Positions 1 to 8,390 of a DNA stretch of 16,831 nucleotides are shown here, one piece after another (position 1 is the first letter of the stretch; each line of letters starts with the position of its first letter). A model generated the notes under the pieces. It worked only from the letters and a program-made list of their open reading frames with translations. It was not told the DNA's origin and searched no databases. The stretch spans positions 1 to 16,831 of the forward strand of contig CANBWW010000011.1 in NCBI GenBank assembly GCA_947373235.1. Reading direction: 5' to 3'. Made by a program: the position numbers and the translations under genes. Source of the DNA: Candidatus Altimarinota bacterium. GTDB lineage: Bacteria > Patescibacteriota > Gracilibacteria > BD1-5 > UBA2023.

Positions 1-186
1 GAGATAAAAGGAACGGAAGCAACAGAAAAAGAAGTAAACCAGGAAGTCGAGAAAGTGATCGGACAATATGAAAATAAAGAAGTTGTGGCTCGACTCAAAG
101 AAAAACTCGTTCCTGGAGATGCTTACTACGAAGATATCAAAAATCGTGTTACTTACAGGAAAGTCGTAGAAGGGTTTTGGGAATAA
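1..186 (+). CDS. tig: Trigger factor (C-terminal fragment, cut by window edge)
   Basis: The last 61 residues of a protein whose start lies outside the window, read in frame 1 to a TAA. The charged, helical sequence (E-V-N-Q-E-V-E-K-V-I pattern, then a Y-Y-E-D-I-K-N-R segment and a K-V-V-E ending) resembles the C-terminal chaperone arms of trigger factor, the ribosome-bound peptidyl-prolyl isomerase and chaperone that meets nascent chains. The location just upstream of secA and lepB suits a protein-folding and export role. A perfect inverted repeat follows the stop directly. No catalytic domain is visible, so the family call rests on the helical pattern and the context alone; another coiled helical protein is possible. 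Confidence 0.5.
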   Translation, partial: EIKGTEATEKEVNQEVEKVIGQYENKEVVARLKEKLVPGDAYYEDIKNRVTYRKVVEGFWE

Positions 187-187
187 T

Positions 188-215
188 AAAAATCTCAGCA
201 ATTGCTGAGATTTTT
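188..215. terminator. Bidirectional rho-independent terminator
   Basis: A perfect 28-base palindrome with A5 on one side and T5 on the other and the core TCTCAGCAATTGCTGAGA. It lies between the stop of the trigger-factor-like gene and the stop of the convergent small gene at 232-516, so it can end transcription from both sides. Confidence 0.8.
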
Positions 216-231
216 ATTGAGAAAATAAAAA

Positions 232-516
232 TTATTTCATTTGGTTTGATATTCTTTTTTGAGGGATTCACATTGCGATCACTTCATGTCCGCTCCCATG
301 TTGTGATGGAAAACTATATGATTTTCACTTTTTTCTTTCTATTCGCCCACCTGGTTGCATACATTCCAGACATGAGCAAGAAACACCTGGCTGTCATCGG
401 AAACATTTTTTAGTCAGAGTTTTTTGAATACGAGTTTGAACAAGTCATTGGGTCTTAGCTAATGCTGGAGTCTCATGTATGATAGCGAAAAGATGGGATT
501 GATTTGGATGATTCAT
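232..516 (-). CDS. Small hypothetical protein with a CxCxxC cysteine cluster
   Basis: An open frame of 94 residues appears only when TGA is read as glycine (four in-frame TGA codons). I do not recognise a family. The middle holds Cys-Ser-Cys-Leu-Glu-Cys after an upstream cysteine about 11 residues earlier, with several histidines further on (SQHGSGHE), so a small metal-binding site is conceivable. The protein is basic and rich in Gln, Lys and Thr, with no membrane segment or signal peptide. Support for a real gene: its codons look like those of neighbouring genes, it ends at TAA 17 bases from a bidirectional terminator, and a perfect TTGACA lies upstream on this strand. Against: it is short and in a genome where TGA is sense, so chance frames are longer than usual. 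Confidence 0.42.
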
Positions 517-541
517 AAAATATTTCTTAATTAAGAGTGTC

Positions 542-569
542 TATTTAATCAAATTTTCTTTTTTGTCAA
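542..569 (-). promoter_or_regulatory. Possible promoter for the small minus-strand gene
   Basis: On the minus strand a perfect -35 box TTGACA (569-564) is followed by AT-rich sequence with a poorly defined -10 (TTAAAT at a 15-base spacing). The gene starts 26 bases further on. The -35 match is good and the -10 match weak. Confidence 0.35.
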
Positions 570-599
570 TAGTTTTCACATTCTTTTCACAAAGTGTAT

Positions 600-627
600 T
601 TGAAAAAAGCATTTTTGTTTGTATAAT
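600..627 (+). promoter_or_regulatory. Promoter upstream of secA
   Basis: TTGAAA (600-605), a 16-base spacer and a perfect TATAAT (622-627). Transcription would start near 634 and leave a leader of about 90 bases. That leader is T-rich, with two similar blocks (TTTTTCTTCAAGTTACTTGAT and TTTTTCTTCAACTTCTTGAT, both shown here with their shared core TTTTTCTTCAA). No Shine-Dalgarno sequence precedes the secA ATG. The rest of 517-725 holds no gene that I can support. Confidence 0.6.
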
Positions 628-725
628 TCGGCAGATTTTTGCCTTTAAAAATATATTTTTCTTCAAGTTACTTGATTCATTTTTCTTCAACTTCTTGATA
701 TTTCACTCCTAATTTCCCCACTTCC

Positions 726-3467
726 ATGAATGTACTTTCGCTTATATTTTGAGATCCGAGTCAGAAAAAAATAAAATCATACCAGAAAGATCTCGATATC
801 ATCAAAAAAATAGAAATCAGACTCAAAACAGAAATAACTTCTCTCGAGGAAGTACAAGCAAAAACTCATGAATTTCAGTCAAAATTCGAAGGACTCGATG
901 TAGAAAATATCGACGATCGTAAAAGAATTCGTGCGATTCTCGAAGAGATAAAACATGAAGCAATTGCTCTGCATCGTCGAGCATCGGAGCTTATTTATGG
1001 GAAAAGTTTTGATATCGAGAACGAGTCGATTCTCTGGAATATGATTCCTTACGATGTTCAGATAATCGGTGCACTCGCACTTCATGATGGGAATATTGCA
1101 GAAATGAGAACTGGAGAAGGAAAAACACTCGTGGCGACGATAGCAGCATATTTAAATGCTCTGTGTGGTTTTTCAGTCCATATTGTGACTGTGAATGACT
1201 ATCTTGCACGACGCGACTCCAAAGAAATGTGAATCATATATGGTGCCCTTGGACTCTCAGCTGGAGTGATCACTCATGGACAATCTTTCGAACAGAAAAA
1301 AGATGCATATGCATGTGATATCGTCTATGCAACAAACAATGAACTCGGTTTTGACTATCTTCGTGATAATATGGCAATCACCGCTGAAAGACGAAGTATG
1401 GGAAAAAGATGGCTTGCGATCGTCGATGAAGTAGACTCGATCCTCATCGACGAAGCAAGAACTCCACTCATCGTATCTGCACCCGACTCAGAACCAACCA
1501 GTAAATACATACGATTTGCGGCTTTTGCAAGATCCCTCGAAAACCAAAAACACTACAAAATCGATGAAAAACAAAAAACAGCGACTCTCACAGAAGATGG
1601 GATAAAAAAAGTAGAAGAATACCTCGGTGTGGACAACATCTATGTGAGTCAGTATTTTAACGATCTTCATCACGTAGAAAATGCCCTCAAAGCAACCAGT
1701 GTTTATCGGCGTGATGTGGACTATCTCGTGAGAAATGACGAAGTCATGATCATAGATGAACATACGGGTCGTGTGCTTCCTGGACGTCGATATTCAGATG
1801 GACTCCATCAAGCAATCGAAGCGAAAGAATGAGCAACGATCCAACAGGAATCTCGTACCCTCGCTTCCGTGACATTTCAAAACTACTTTCGACTCTATCC
1901 GAAACTCGCAGGAATGACAGGAACGGCAAAAACAGAAGAAGAAGAGTTCTATAAAATATATCACCTCGAAGTCATCACGATACCGACGAATAAGCCAATA
2001 AAGAGAAATGATCGTGGTGATCTCCTCTTTCGAAGTGAAAAAGGAAAATACGCCTACCTCGTCAAACTTATCCAGGCGCTTCACGAGAAGTGACAACCGA
2101 TCCTCGTCGGAACTGTTTCAGTAGCAAAAAGTGAATATCTCTCAGCTCTTCTGACGAAAGAATGAGTTCCTCATGAAGTCCTGAATGCAAAACAAGATGC
2201 ACGAGAAGCAGAGATCATCGCCAGTGCTGGTCACTATGGATCAGTAACCATCGCAACCAACATGGCAGGGCGTGGAACAGATATCAAGATCGATGATCAA
2301 GTACGTACACTCACTGGAACTGTAGAGATGAAGTGAGCTGCTGGAAGTCAGGAATATCCACTCGGTGGACTCTATGTTATAGGAACAGAAAAGCACGAAA
2401 CAAGACGTATCGATAACCAGCTTCGTGGTCGTTCTGGACGCCAGTGAGACCCTGGACTTTCTCAGTTTATGCTCTCTCCACAGGATGATATCATGCGTGT
2501 TTTTGGTGGAAATAAACTTTTTGGAATGCTCGCAAGTTTCGAGTCACATCCAGAATGAGATCCACTCATCGAAAGTAAGATGCTCATGAAAAATATCACA
2601 ACCATCCAAAAACAAGTCGAAGGAAGAAATTTCGATATCCGCAAACATATCCTCGAATACGATGATGTCCTGAATCATCATCGCCTCGCTATCTACTCTC
2701 GTCGATTCAAGATTCTTGCAGGAGAAGATATCCATAAAGAAGTTCTCGAAATGCTCCGAAACGAGATCGATCGTATGGTTGGAATCGTAGAAGATAAAAA
2801 TCCTGGAGAGATCACCAGTGAAGAAAGAAAAGAAATCCTGGATATCGTCAATGAATTCTCAGAATCACCCACTCTTTCGATGGAAGATATCAGTGAAGAG
2901 CACGAATATAAAAATATCGCTGATCGCATTTTTACTCGACTTTCTGGACAGATCGAAACCCTTCGAGATACTGGAACAGAAGCTGACTTTGCAGAATTCG
3001 AGAGAAGACTCTCACTTGCCGCGATCGATGAACTCTGGATGAACCATATCGATAGTATGGCCCACCTTCGGGAAGAAGTGGCATTCGAAGGATATGCACA
3101 GAAGAATCCTCTCGTCATCTACAAGGAACGTGCATATGATAAATTCGTTATTTTGATCAATACGATCGGACTGCGTGTCACGAAATGAGTCCTCACAGCT
3201 CGTGCAGAAGAATCGATCGATACCGTCAATCTCGAAGAAAATATGCTTTCGAAATATATAGAAAATGCAGTAGATAGCTTTGATACAGATATATCTGAAA
3301 TCGCCAGTCATATGGGCCATACTGAATACATAGAAGAAAAAGGAACAGGTATAAAAGTTGTCTCTGCAGCCGAAACAAAAAAAGAAACCTATCCTGGAGT
3401 CAATCGAAATGATCCATGTCCATGTGGAAGTGGTAAAAAGTTCAAACAGTGTCATGGAAAAGCATAG
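726..3467 (+). CDS. secA: Protein translocase ATPase SecA
   Basis: SecA is the ATPase motor that pushes preproteins through the SecYEG channel. The protein is 913 residues long and contains nine in-frame TGA codons read as Gly. The start ATG gives the classic beginning MNVLSLIFGDPSQKK, where the glycine of FGDPS is itself TGA. Walker A is MRTGEGKT (residues 127-134), Walker B VDEVD (233-237) followed by SILIDEARTPLI. A GMTGTAKTE segment and GRGTDIKID mark the second nucleotide-binding half. The C-terminus carries an SEC-C zinc motif, CPCGSGKKFKQCHG, with ligands C898, C900, C909 and H910. The length is typical. It stops at TAG, 38 bases before lepB, so the two may share a transcript. In the standard code it would break into about ten fragments, so the breaks are recoding and not decay. 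Confidence 0.97.
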
Positions 3468-3505
3468 ACGGCTCATGTATTTTCTTTATTTTTTCACTTT
3501 TTCTT

Positions 3506-4321
3506 ATGCACGATCATAATGAATCATTCGAAACGGAACAACTAGATAGCGGAAATCAAACGATGAGAGAATTTATCTCCTTCTTTCGAGATTTGATTAT
3601 CATTTTGATCATAGTACTTTTCATCCGATGATTTTTAGTAACTCCATTTCGGATCAATGGAAGCTCTATGGAATCAAACTACCACGATAAAGAATACATC
3701 TTGGTTGATAAATTTTCCTATACGAATCTTGCGGAAGAATACGGATACGATGCACAATTTTGAACCGGTATCACTTCTTGGATTGCAAAAGGAATCAGTA
3801 AACTTCCAGTTCATGTGGGCGATCCAGTTCGTGGAGATGTTGTCGTGATCACACCACATGCAGATGAAACAAAAGAATACTATATAAAACGTATTATCGG
3901 AATGCCGGGGGATGCGATTCGTTTTGAAAGTGGAAGTGTATATATCAAAAAAACTGGAGCGGAAAATTTTGTAAAAATCAACGAACCATATCTTTCACCA
4001 GCGAATGCAGGTCATACATTCCTGCCAGAAACTATCGAAGCCAATCAATTTACTATTCCAGAAGGATACTACTGGATTATGTGAGATAATAGAAATAACT
4101 CTGCAGATGCACGCTCATGTTTTCGTACGTGTGATGGAAAAACGATCGATGCACATTTTCTTGCGAGAAAAGATGTAGTCGGAAAAGTACTGATCGATTT
4201 TGGATATTTCAATATTTTTGGTGATGGTGGTCTTCTTTCGACTGGGAACTTTTCTTGGACACATGCACCAAGATTTCTCGATAGTCCGAGAAGTGCTGAT
4301 TATCCTGAACTTGGTGAATAA
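3506..4321 (+). CDS. lepB: Signal peptidase I
   Basis: A membrane serine protease that cleaves signal peptides after Sec export; 271 residues. A cytoplasmic N-terminus (about 20 residues) leads into one membrane segment (about 22-45), after which the catalytic domain lies outside. Box B is NGSSM with the nucleophile Ser54; the general base is Lys128 in YIKRIIGMPGD; box E is GDNRNNSADAR (193-203), whose first glycine is a TGA codon. Three TGA codons are in frame. The first ATG giving a sensible N-terminus is at 3506; no Shine-Dalgarno precedes it, only a T-rich stretch. It follows secA by 38 bases and ends two bases before the truB ATG, indicating an operon. Likely substrates in the window are the signal-peptide proteins at 5235 and 16677. 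Confidence 0.96.
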
Positions 4322-4323
4322 AT

Positions 4324-5169
4324 ATGTTTTTTTTGATCGATAAACCTATAGGAATAAGTAGTTTTGAGCTTCTCAAACAACTACGAAAAAAGTTAAATAT
4401 TAAAAAAATAGGTCATGGAGGAACGCTCGATCCACTCGCAACCGGATGCATACTCGTGGCAACTGAAAAAAGTACAAAACTCCTTTCACTTTTTGATCAT
4501 TCTGAAAAAGAATATATTTTTACTGTACGTCTCGATGGAACAACGGAATCTCTCGATGCAGGGACTCCGATACACTCGGTCAAATACATACCAATCGAAA
4601 AAAGTTTCACAGAAATAGAGGATTTTATAAGTTCACAAAAAGAACAAATCCCACCAAAATACAGTGCACTTCATATCGATGGAGTTCGTGCATACTCACT
4701 TGCCAGATCTGGTATCGATTTTGAAATAGAGAAAAGACCGATCGAGGTAAAAAATGTACGTGTTATCGAAATAGATAATCTGAGTATTTCGATTTCTCTC
4801 AAAATATCCTCTGGTGGATATATCCGTTCTTTTGCACCGATTCTCTGAACATTTCTCTGATCTGGATGAGGATACGTGAGTGAACTTCGACGGACAGCTA
4901 TACATACAAAATATGGTTCATGGCGAGAAAAAGATACTTCGAAATGGGAAAAACCAGTATCGATTTCATATGAAAGTATTTTCCCAGATATTCTTCATAA
5001 AGAAATGAACGAGCAAGAATACGAAGCCATAAAACTCGGAAAAGAGATCATATCGGAAGAAATCTGACTAAAAGAATGACTCATTTTCCTGAATTTTAAA
5101 AATGAATATACATCTCTTTGCAAATATAAAGATCATAAATTTACAATAGTAAAAAATGACGTAAAGTAA
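4324..5169 (+). CDS. truB: tRNA pseudouridine(55) synthase TruB
   Basis: Isomerises U55 to pseudouridine in the T loop of tRNA. The 281-residue protein begins MFFLIDKPIGISSFE, the usual TruB start. The catalytic motif is GHGGTLDPLATG with Asp36. Later conserved pieces include the PPKYSALHIDG block, the SGGYIRSFA block and GYVSELRRTAI. In-frame TGA codons fall at glycines (for example in the LGTFLGSGG stretch) and near the C-terminus. The C-terminal part, after about residue 200, matches the usual small TruB C-terminal region in position. The gene starts two bases after the lepB stop, so it is very probably translated from the same mRNA, and has no Shine-Dalgarno of its own. Confidence 0.95.
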
Positions 5170-5234
5170 TCTTTCTTCACTTCTTCTTCACCCAGCCGAT
5201 TTGCATTTTATTTCATTCTCGCTATTCTCACTGC

Positions 5235-5666
5235 ATGAGTTTTTTTCGCAATATTTTCATCACTTTCTTCCTCTTATTCAGCATCTTTTTGAGTGCTGAT
5301 TTTTCACATGCTGATTCATGAGACACTGGAAGCATGAGTGTGAGTGGAAAGATCGATCCGAATAATAATAATGCTGCACAAGATGATACGAAGATAAAAC
5401 AAGATATACAAGCATATATTATAGAATCATACAAAGCTCAATGAGCAAAGATACTGAAAGATCTCGATGTCAAACTTCAAAAAACGATTCCAGATAGATC
5501 AGAAAGACAAGATGCATATGGAAAAATCAGAGATTCACTGGAAATCAGAAAAAAGAAAATCGATGATGTAGATACTAGTATTATAAAAAAAGAAATCTTA
5601 AGTGCTTTTATCGATTATATGATAGGAAGTATAGATGAAAAAATCCAGGAACTCGATACAGAATAA
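5235..5666 (+). CDS. Small secreted hypothetical protein
   Basis: A 143-residue protein with two TGA glycines. I do not recognise the family. The N-terminus is a clear signal peptide: MSFFRN, a hydrophobic core (IFITFFLLFSIFLSA), then SHA|DSG as a likely cleavage site. The mature part starts with a Gly/Ser/Asn-rich spacer (SMSVSGKIDPNNNN) and continues as a highly charged, predicted helical segment with regular Lys/Asp/Ile spacing, which could form a coiled coil or a helical bundle. It has no C-terminal anchor, so it is probably released or periphery-bound. It lies 65 bases after truB and ends at a strong terminator, so it may be the last gene of the secA-lepB-truB unit. The start is the first ATG giving a signal peptide; no Shine-Dalgarno is visible. 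Confidence 0.7.
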
Positions 5667-5698
5667 AAACTCACCTTTGAAAAAAGTGAGTTTTTTTT
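5666..5698 (+). terminator. Rho-independent terminator
   Basis: Stem AAAACTCAC / GTGAGTTTT (5666-5674 with 5686-5694) followed by more T residues, overlapping the stop codon of the secreted protein gene. It ends the plus-strand transcript. Confidence 0.85.
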
Positions 5699-5728
5699 AT
5701 ACTCTATGTAATCACTTATTTTTCGTTT

Positions 5729-6928
5729 ATGTCATCAGAACTTTCTCTCTGGATCAAAAAAATATTCACTCTTATTATTATATTTTGAGCCCTGTATTTA
5801 TGATACAAAATATGGGGAATCATCTTCGATGTGATTATCTCAGGATTTCTGACGATCATTATCACTCCACTGGTTGATAGGGGTGAGAAATATAGAATAC
5901 CCAGTTGGTTCACACTTCTCGGTGTCTATATAATAGTGATTTTGATTTTTAGTATCGTCATCGGGACACTTATTCCGATCATTATTTCATACCTCAGTGA
6001 TAGTATTAGTTCGATTATTTCTTGGACCAATACCGCTCAGGGAATCTATCTTCAGAAAGGAATTCACGGTTTTTGACTCAATCCATATATAGAAAAATGA
6101 GTATTATTCATTTTTTGAGAAAATAATATCGATAATACACTCAATCTCATCAAACAAAATGCTGGGAATATACAGACGTTTATTACCAATCAGATTTCTT
6201 CGATCACATCTGGTGGATTTACACTTGTCACAAATGTATGATGAGTAATCACTGAATGGTTTTTGATTGGAATTACTACTTTTCTGATGGTTCTCGAAAG
6301 AAAAAGTATAGCAAAATATATAATCACCTCTCTCCCAATCGGAGCTCATGCATATGTAGAAAAACACTACTGCCAACTCCAAAATGTTTTTAATTCATGG
6401 ATAAAGTGAATGCTGATTCTTTCTTCGAGCATTGCCATCATCACCTACACAGGACTTTCTCTCTTTGAATTTTTTGGTGGATTTTCGACAGGAAAAACTT
6501 TTACACTCGCACTGATCTGAGGAATTATGGAATTTATACCCTACTTAGGTCCAATCCTTTCCCTTATTCCAGCGGTGATTATCGGACTTGGTATTTCTTG
6601 GAAAATCGCAGCAGGAATGGTGATTCTCTATGTCTGCATCCAACAAACAGAGAACAACTTCCTCGTCCCTTATATCATGAGTCGATCTCTGGATCTTTCA
6701 CCATTTTTCGTATTTATTGTGATGATTATCGGTGGAGCGCTCGGCGGTATTCTCGGAATCATACTCGCTATTCCTATGGCCTGAGCGATACGAGTAATTT
6801 TCGAAGAGTATAGAAAAAAAGCAGGAAGTGAAAAAATGCCAGTTGAATTCCTTCCACGAGAAAATATAGAGAAAAACTTGATAAAAGTAAAAAAACTCAT
6901 AGCATCAAAAATATCCTACAAAAAATAA
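5729..6928 (+). CDS. AI-2E family (PerM/YdiK-like) membrane permease
   Basis: A 399-residue integral membrane protein with about ten TGA glycines. The N-terminus holds closely spaced membrane segments (about residues 8-45 and 62-90). A central soluble part (about 95-165) with amphipathic character follows, then membrane segments from about residue 172. The block GGIMEFIPYLGPILSLIPA and the later QQTENNFLVPYIMSRSLDLSP are the hallmark motifs of the AI-2E transporter family (PF01594). The glycine-rich IGGALGGILGIILAIP segment fits the last membrane helices. The family includes the AI-2 exporter TqsA and sodium/proton exchangers, and substrate cannot be told from sequence. The tail of about 45 residues is charged and cytoplasmic. 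The start is the first ATG after the preceding terminator; no Shine-Dalgarno is present. Confidence 0.88.
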
Positions 6929-6933
6929 TTTAT

Positions 6934-6948
6934 GGAACCTGCGGTTCC
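6934..6948 (+). terminator. Small hairpin after the permease gene (weak terminator?)
   Basis: GGAACC-TGC-GGTTCC, a perfect 6-bp stem starting five bases after the permease stop. It is followed only by TTAAAT, not by a proper T-run, so termination would be weak. It may instead be the first hairpin of the pheA leader RNA. Confidence 0.35.
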
Positions 6949-7016
6949 TTAAATCTACATTCCGTTCGAATCTAAAATTCGTTTCACTCACTTTATCTTC
7001 TCGCTCCACTTGATCT

Positions 7017-7067
7017 ATGAAAATCATTTCTTCGACATTCTTTTATTTCTATTTCTTTCAGTCATAA
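7017..7067 (+). CDS. Phe/Tyr-rich leader peptide of the pheA attenuator
   Basis: A 16-codon open frame, MKIISSTFFYFYFFQS, ending in TAA. Seven consecutive codons (residues 8-14, 7038-7058) encode five Phe and two Tyr. It sits directly in front of an attenuator-type RNA fold and upstream of a prephenate dehydratase gene, the position of pheL in enterobacteria. Its last codons overlap the first strand of the 1:2 hairpin and the stop codon lies in that hairpin's loop. The proposed role is to sense charged tRNA-Phe: a ribosome stalled on the Phe codons prevents formation of the 1:2 hairpin. As for other genes here, there is no Shine-Dalgarno. T-rich sequence alone could give Phe codons, so the case rests on the combination with the RNA fold. 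Confidence 0.75.
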   Translation: MKIISSTFFYFYFFQS

Positions 7068-7146
7068 CTGAAGGTTAGATTTATGGAGTTTCGATTTTTC
7101 GAGAATACATATACCTCTCCTTCAGTGAAAACTGGAGGATTTTTTT
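7055..7146 (+). promoter_or_regulatory. Transcription attenuator of pheA (three alternative hairpins)
   Basis: Four strands are visible. Strand 1 is CTTTCAGT (7055-7062), strand 2 ACTGAAGG (7067-7074), strand 3 TCCTTCAGT (7118-7126) and strand 4 ACTGGAGGA (7131-7139). Strands 1 and 2 pair over 8 bp with one wobble and a CATA loop. Strands 2 and 3 pair perfectly over 8 bp (7067-7074 with 7119-7126). Strands 3 and 4 form a 9-bp terminator stem with a GAAA loop and seven Ts. The 1:2 and 3:4 hairpins can coexist (termination); 2:3 excludes both (readthrough). This is the trp/phe-type layout. Confidence 0.8.
7118..7146 (+). terminator. Intrinsic terminator (3:4 stem) of the pheA leader
   Basis: TCCTTCAGT-GAAA-ACTGGAGGA, 9 bp with one wobble pair and a stable GNRA-type loop, followed by seven Ts (7140-7146). 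It lies 162 bases before the pheA ATG, with no protein gene before it except the leader peptide. Confidence 0.85.
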
Positions 7147-7308
7147 ATTTTATATATTTCCTTTTATATATCCTAAATTGAAGGGAAAATGAACGATACT
7201 TACATCTCAAAAATCATGCAACTTGGTTGCGATAGAAATATTGCCTGAGTCTCACCATAAAATATGGTAAAAAGTCTATAAAAAATATTAGTATTTAATA
7301 AAAAACAT
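7147..7308 (+). other. Remaining pheA 5' region, with a tiny ORF of unclear status
   Basis: This AT-rich stretch between the attenuator and pheA holds two small hairpins, GCAAC-TTG-GTTGC (7218-7230) and ACCAT-AAAAT-ATGGT (7254-7268). It also holds a 23-codon frame at 7189-7260 (MNDTYISKIMQLGCDRNIAGVSP) preceded by AAGGG four bases before its ATG, the only Shine-Dalgarno-like spacing I noticed in the window. I do not recognise the peptide and cannot say whether it is translated. Confidence 0.3.
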
Positions 7309-8139
7309 ATGCCAACAATCATAACTCTTTGACCAACTGGATCATACGGATCACAAGTCGCTGAAGCCATCAAAAATGTAGACTGATGAAATATAGAAGT
7401 CGTAGATACGAATGAATTGATCATCAAGTGAGTGATCGAATCCTCATGAGAAACTCTCGGAGTACTTCCCCTCTGGAATAAATATGGATGACCCGTTCTC
7501 GGTATGGCACAAAATCTGTACGAAGAACGCGAAAATATACACATAGTTGGATTTTATAATATGAGTATTCGTCATATTCTCGCCACTGCGGAACCTATAG
7601 ATAGAAAGGATATCAAAAATATATATTCACATCCACAGTGACTTATCCAATGTAAATCATCTCTCACAGAAATTCTCTGACCTTATCGCGAATTTCCACA
7701 ACAATCAACCACAGCATGAATTCCAATAATACAAGAGGAAAAAAACCGAAAAAATAGTGCCGTCATCTGTAATCGGTGAGCAGCAGAAAAATGTGGGCTT
7801 ATTATACAAAATGAAAATCTTGCACCAGAAGATAATGTCACTACTTTTGCCATTCTCCGAAAAACAAATATACAAATACAGAGAATAAAAGAAATTTATT
7901 TACACCAAAAATACTGATACCATATTCTCTGAAGACTCCAAGATAAGCCTGGTGCACTCATGAGAGCGCTCAAGATATATAAAAAACATCAGGGAGATAT
8001 ACTCCATATCCACTCAGTTCCTGATAGAAATGGTGGGAGTGATATCATACTTATCCTCAAATGAGGCATCAAAACAAAATCAATACAAAAAGAACTCGAA
8101 GCTCAAAAAATAAACTTTCAAAAACTTTCAAAAAACTAA
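7309..8139 (+). CDS. pheA: Prephenate dehydratase (PDT plus ACT domain)
   Basis: Converts prephenate to phenylpyruvate in phenylalanine synthesis; cytoplasmic. The 276-residue protein starts MPTIITLGPTGSYGSQVAEA, the usual LGPxGSxS/T opening of the PDT domain. Further PDT blocks are HPQGLIQC, QSTTAG, SAVICNRGAAEKCGL and NVTTFAIL; the last corresponds to the family's N-x-T-R-F substrate motif, here with Thr in place of Arg. From about residue 200 an ACT domain follows (LGRLQDKPGALMRALKIY, HIHSVPDR), which in PheA binds phenylalanine for feedback control. There is no chorismate mutase domain, so it is the monofunctional type. Of 25 glycines I count 13 TGA codons, a very high share. The ATG at 7309 is the only start after an in-frame stop at 7279. 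The upstream attenuator supports a role in Phe synthesis. Confidence 0.85.
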
Positions 8140-8390
8140 TTTTTAGAAAAAACATTCCCCTCGATTAGACTAGTATGGGAAGTATATAGGGAAAAAATGG
8201 TGTTATCCAATGACCCATCGATTCATCTTCTTTTCTTATTAGCAGGAGAATCCCAAGAGATCAGTATACAAAAAGAACTTATACTTCCATGGAAAAATCA
8301 TGAAAACTGATCAGAGAATACAGAAATTCTGCTCATGACTCAATCATATCGATCCTCATTTTCTCCACGATGAGAGGCAAAAAATCCAAA
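8140..8390. other. Intergenic stretch between convergent pheA and murE
   Basis: This 251-base stretch has no feature that I can support. No clear terminator hairpin follows pheA. An open frame (TGA as Gly) starts at 8197 on the plus strand, but more than half of it is antisense to murE, so I do not call it. Confidence 0.4.

Noticed and set aside
2693..3118. A 141-codon minus-strand frame
   Set aside because: It is antisense to well-conserved secA sequence and Ser-rich as expected of a shadow.
726..3467. Apparent pseudogene: secA split into many frames by TGA
   Set aside because: All interruptions are TGA at expected glycines, with no frameshift, so it is recoding and not decay.
3475..3519. 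A short aromatic-rich frame (MYFLYFFTFSYARS) before lepB, similar at first sight to a leader peptide
   Set aside because: No terminator or alternative hairpins follow, it overlaps the lepB start, and T-rich stretches occur before many genes here. It is a useful warning that Phe-rich frames alone prove nothing.
6960..6983. GTTCGAATC, as in a tRNA T-arm
   Set aside because: The flanking bases do not pair into a T-stem and no cloverleaf or acceptor stem is present.
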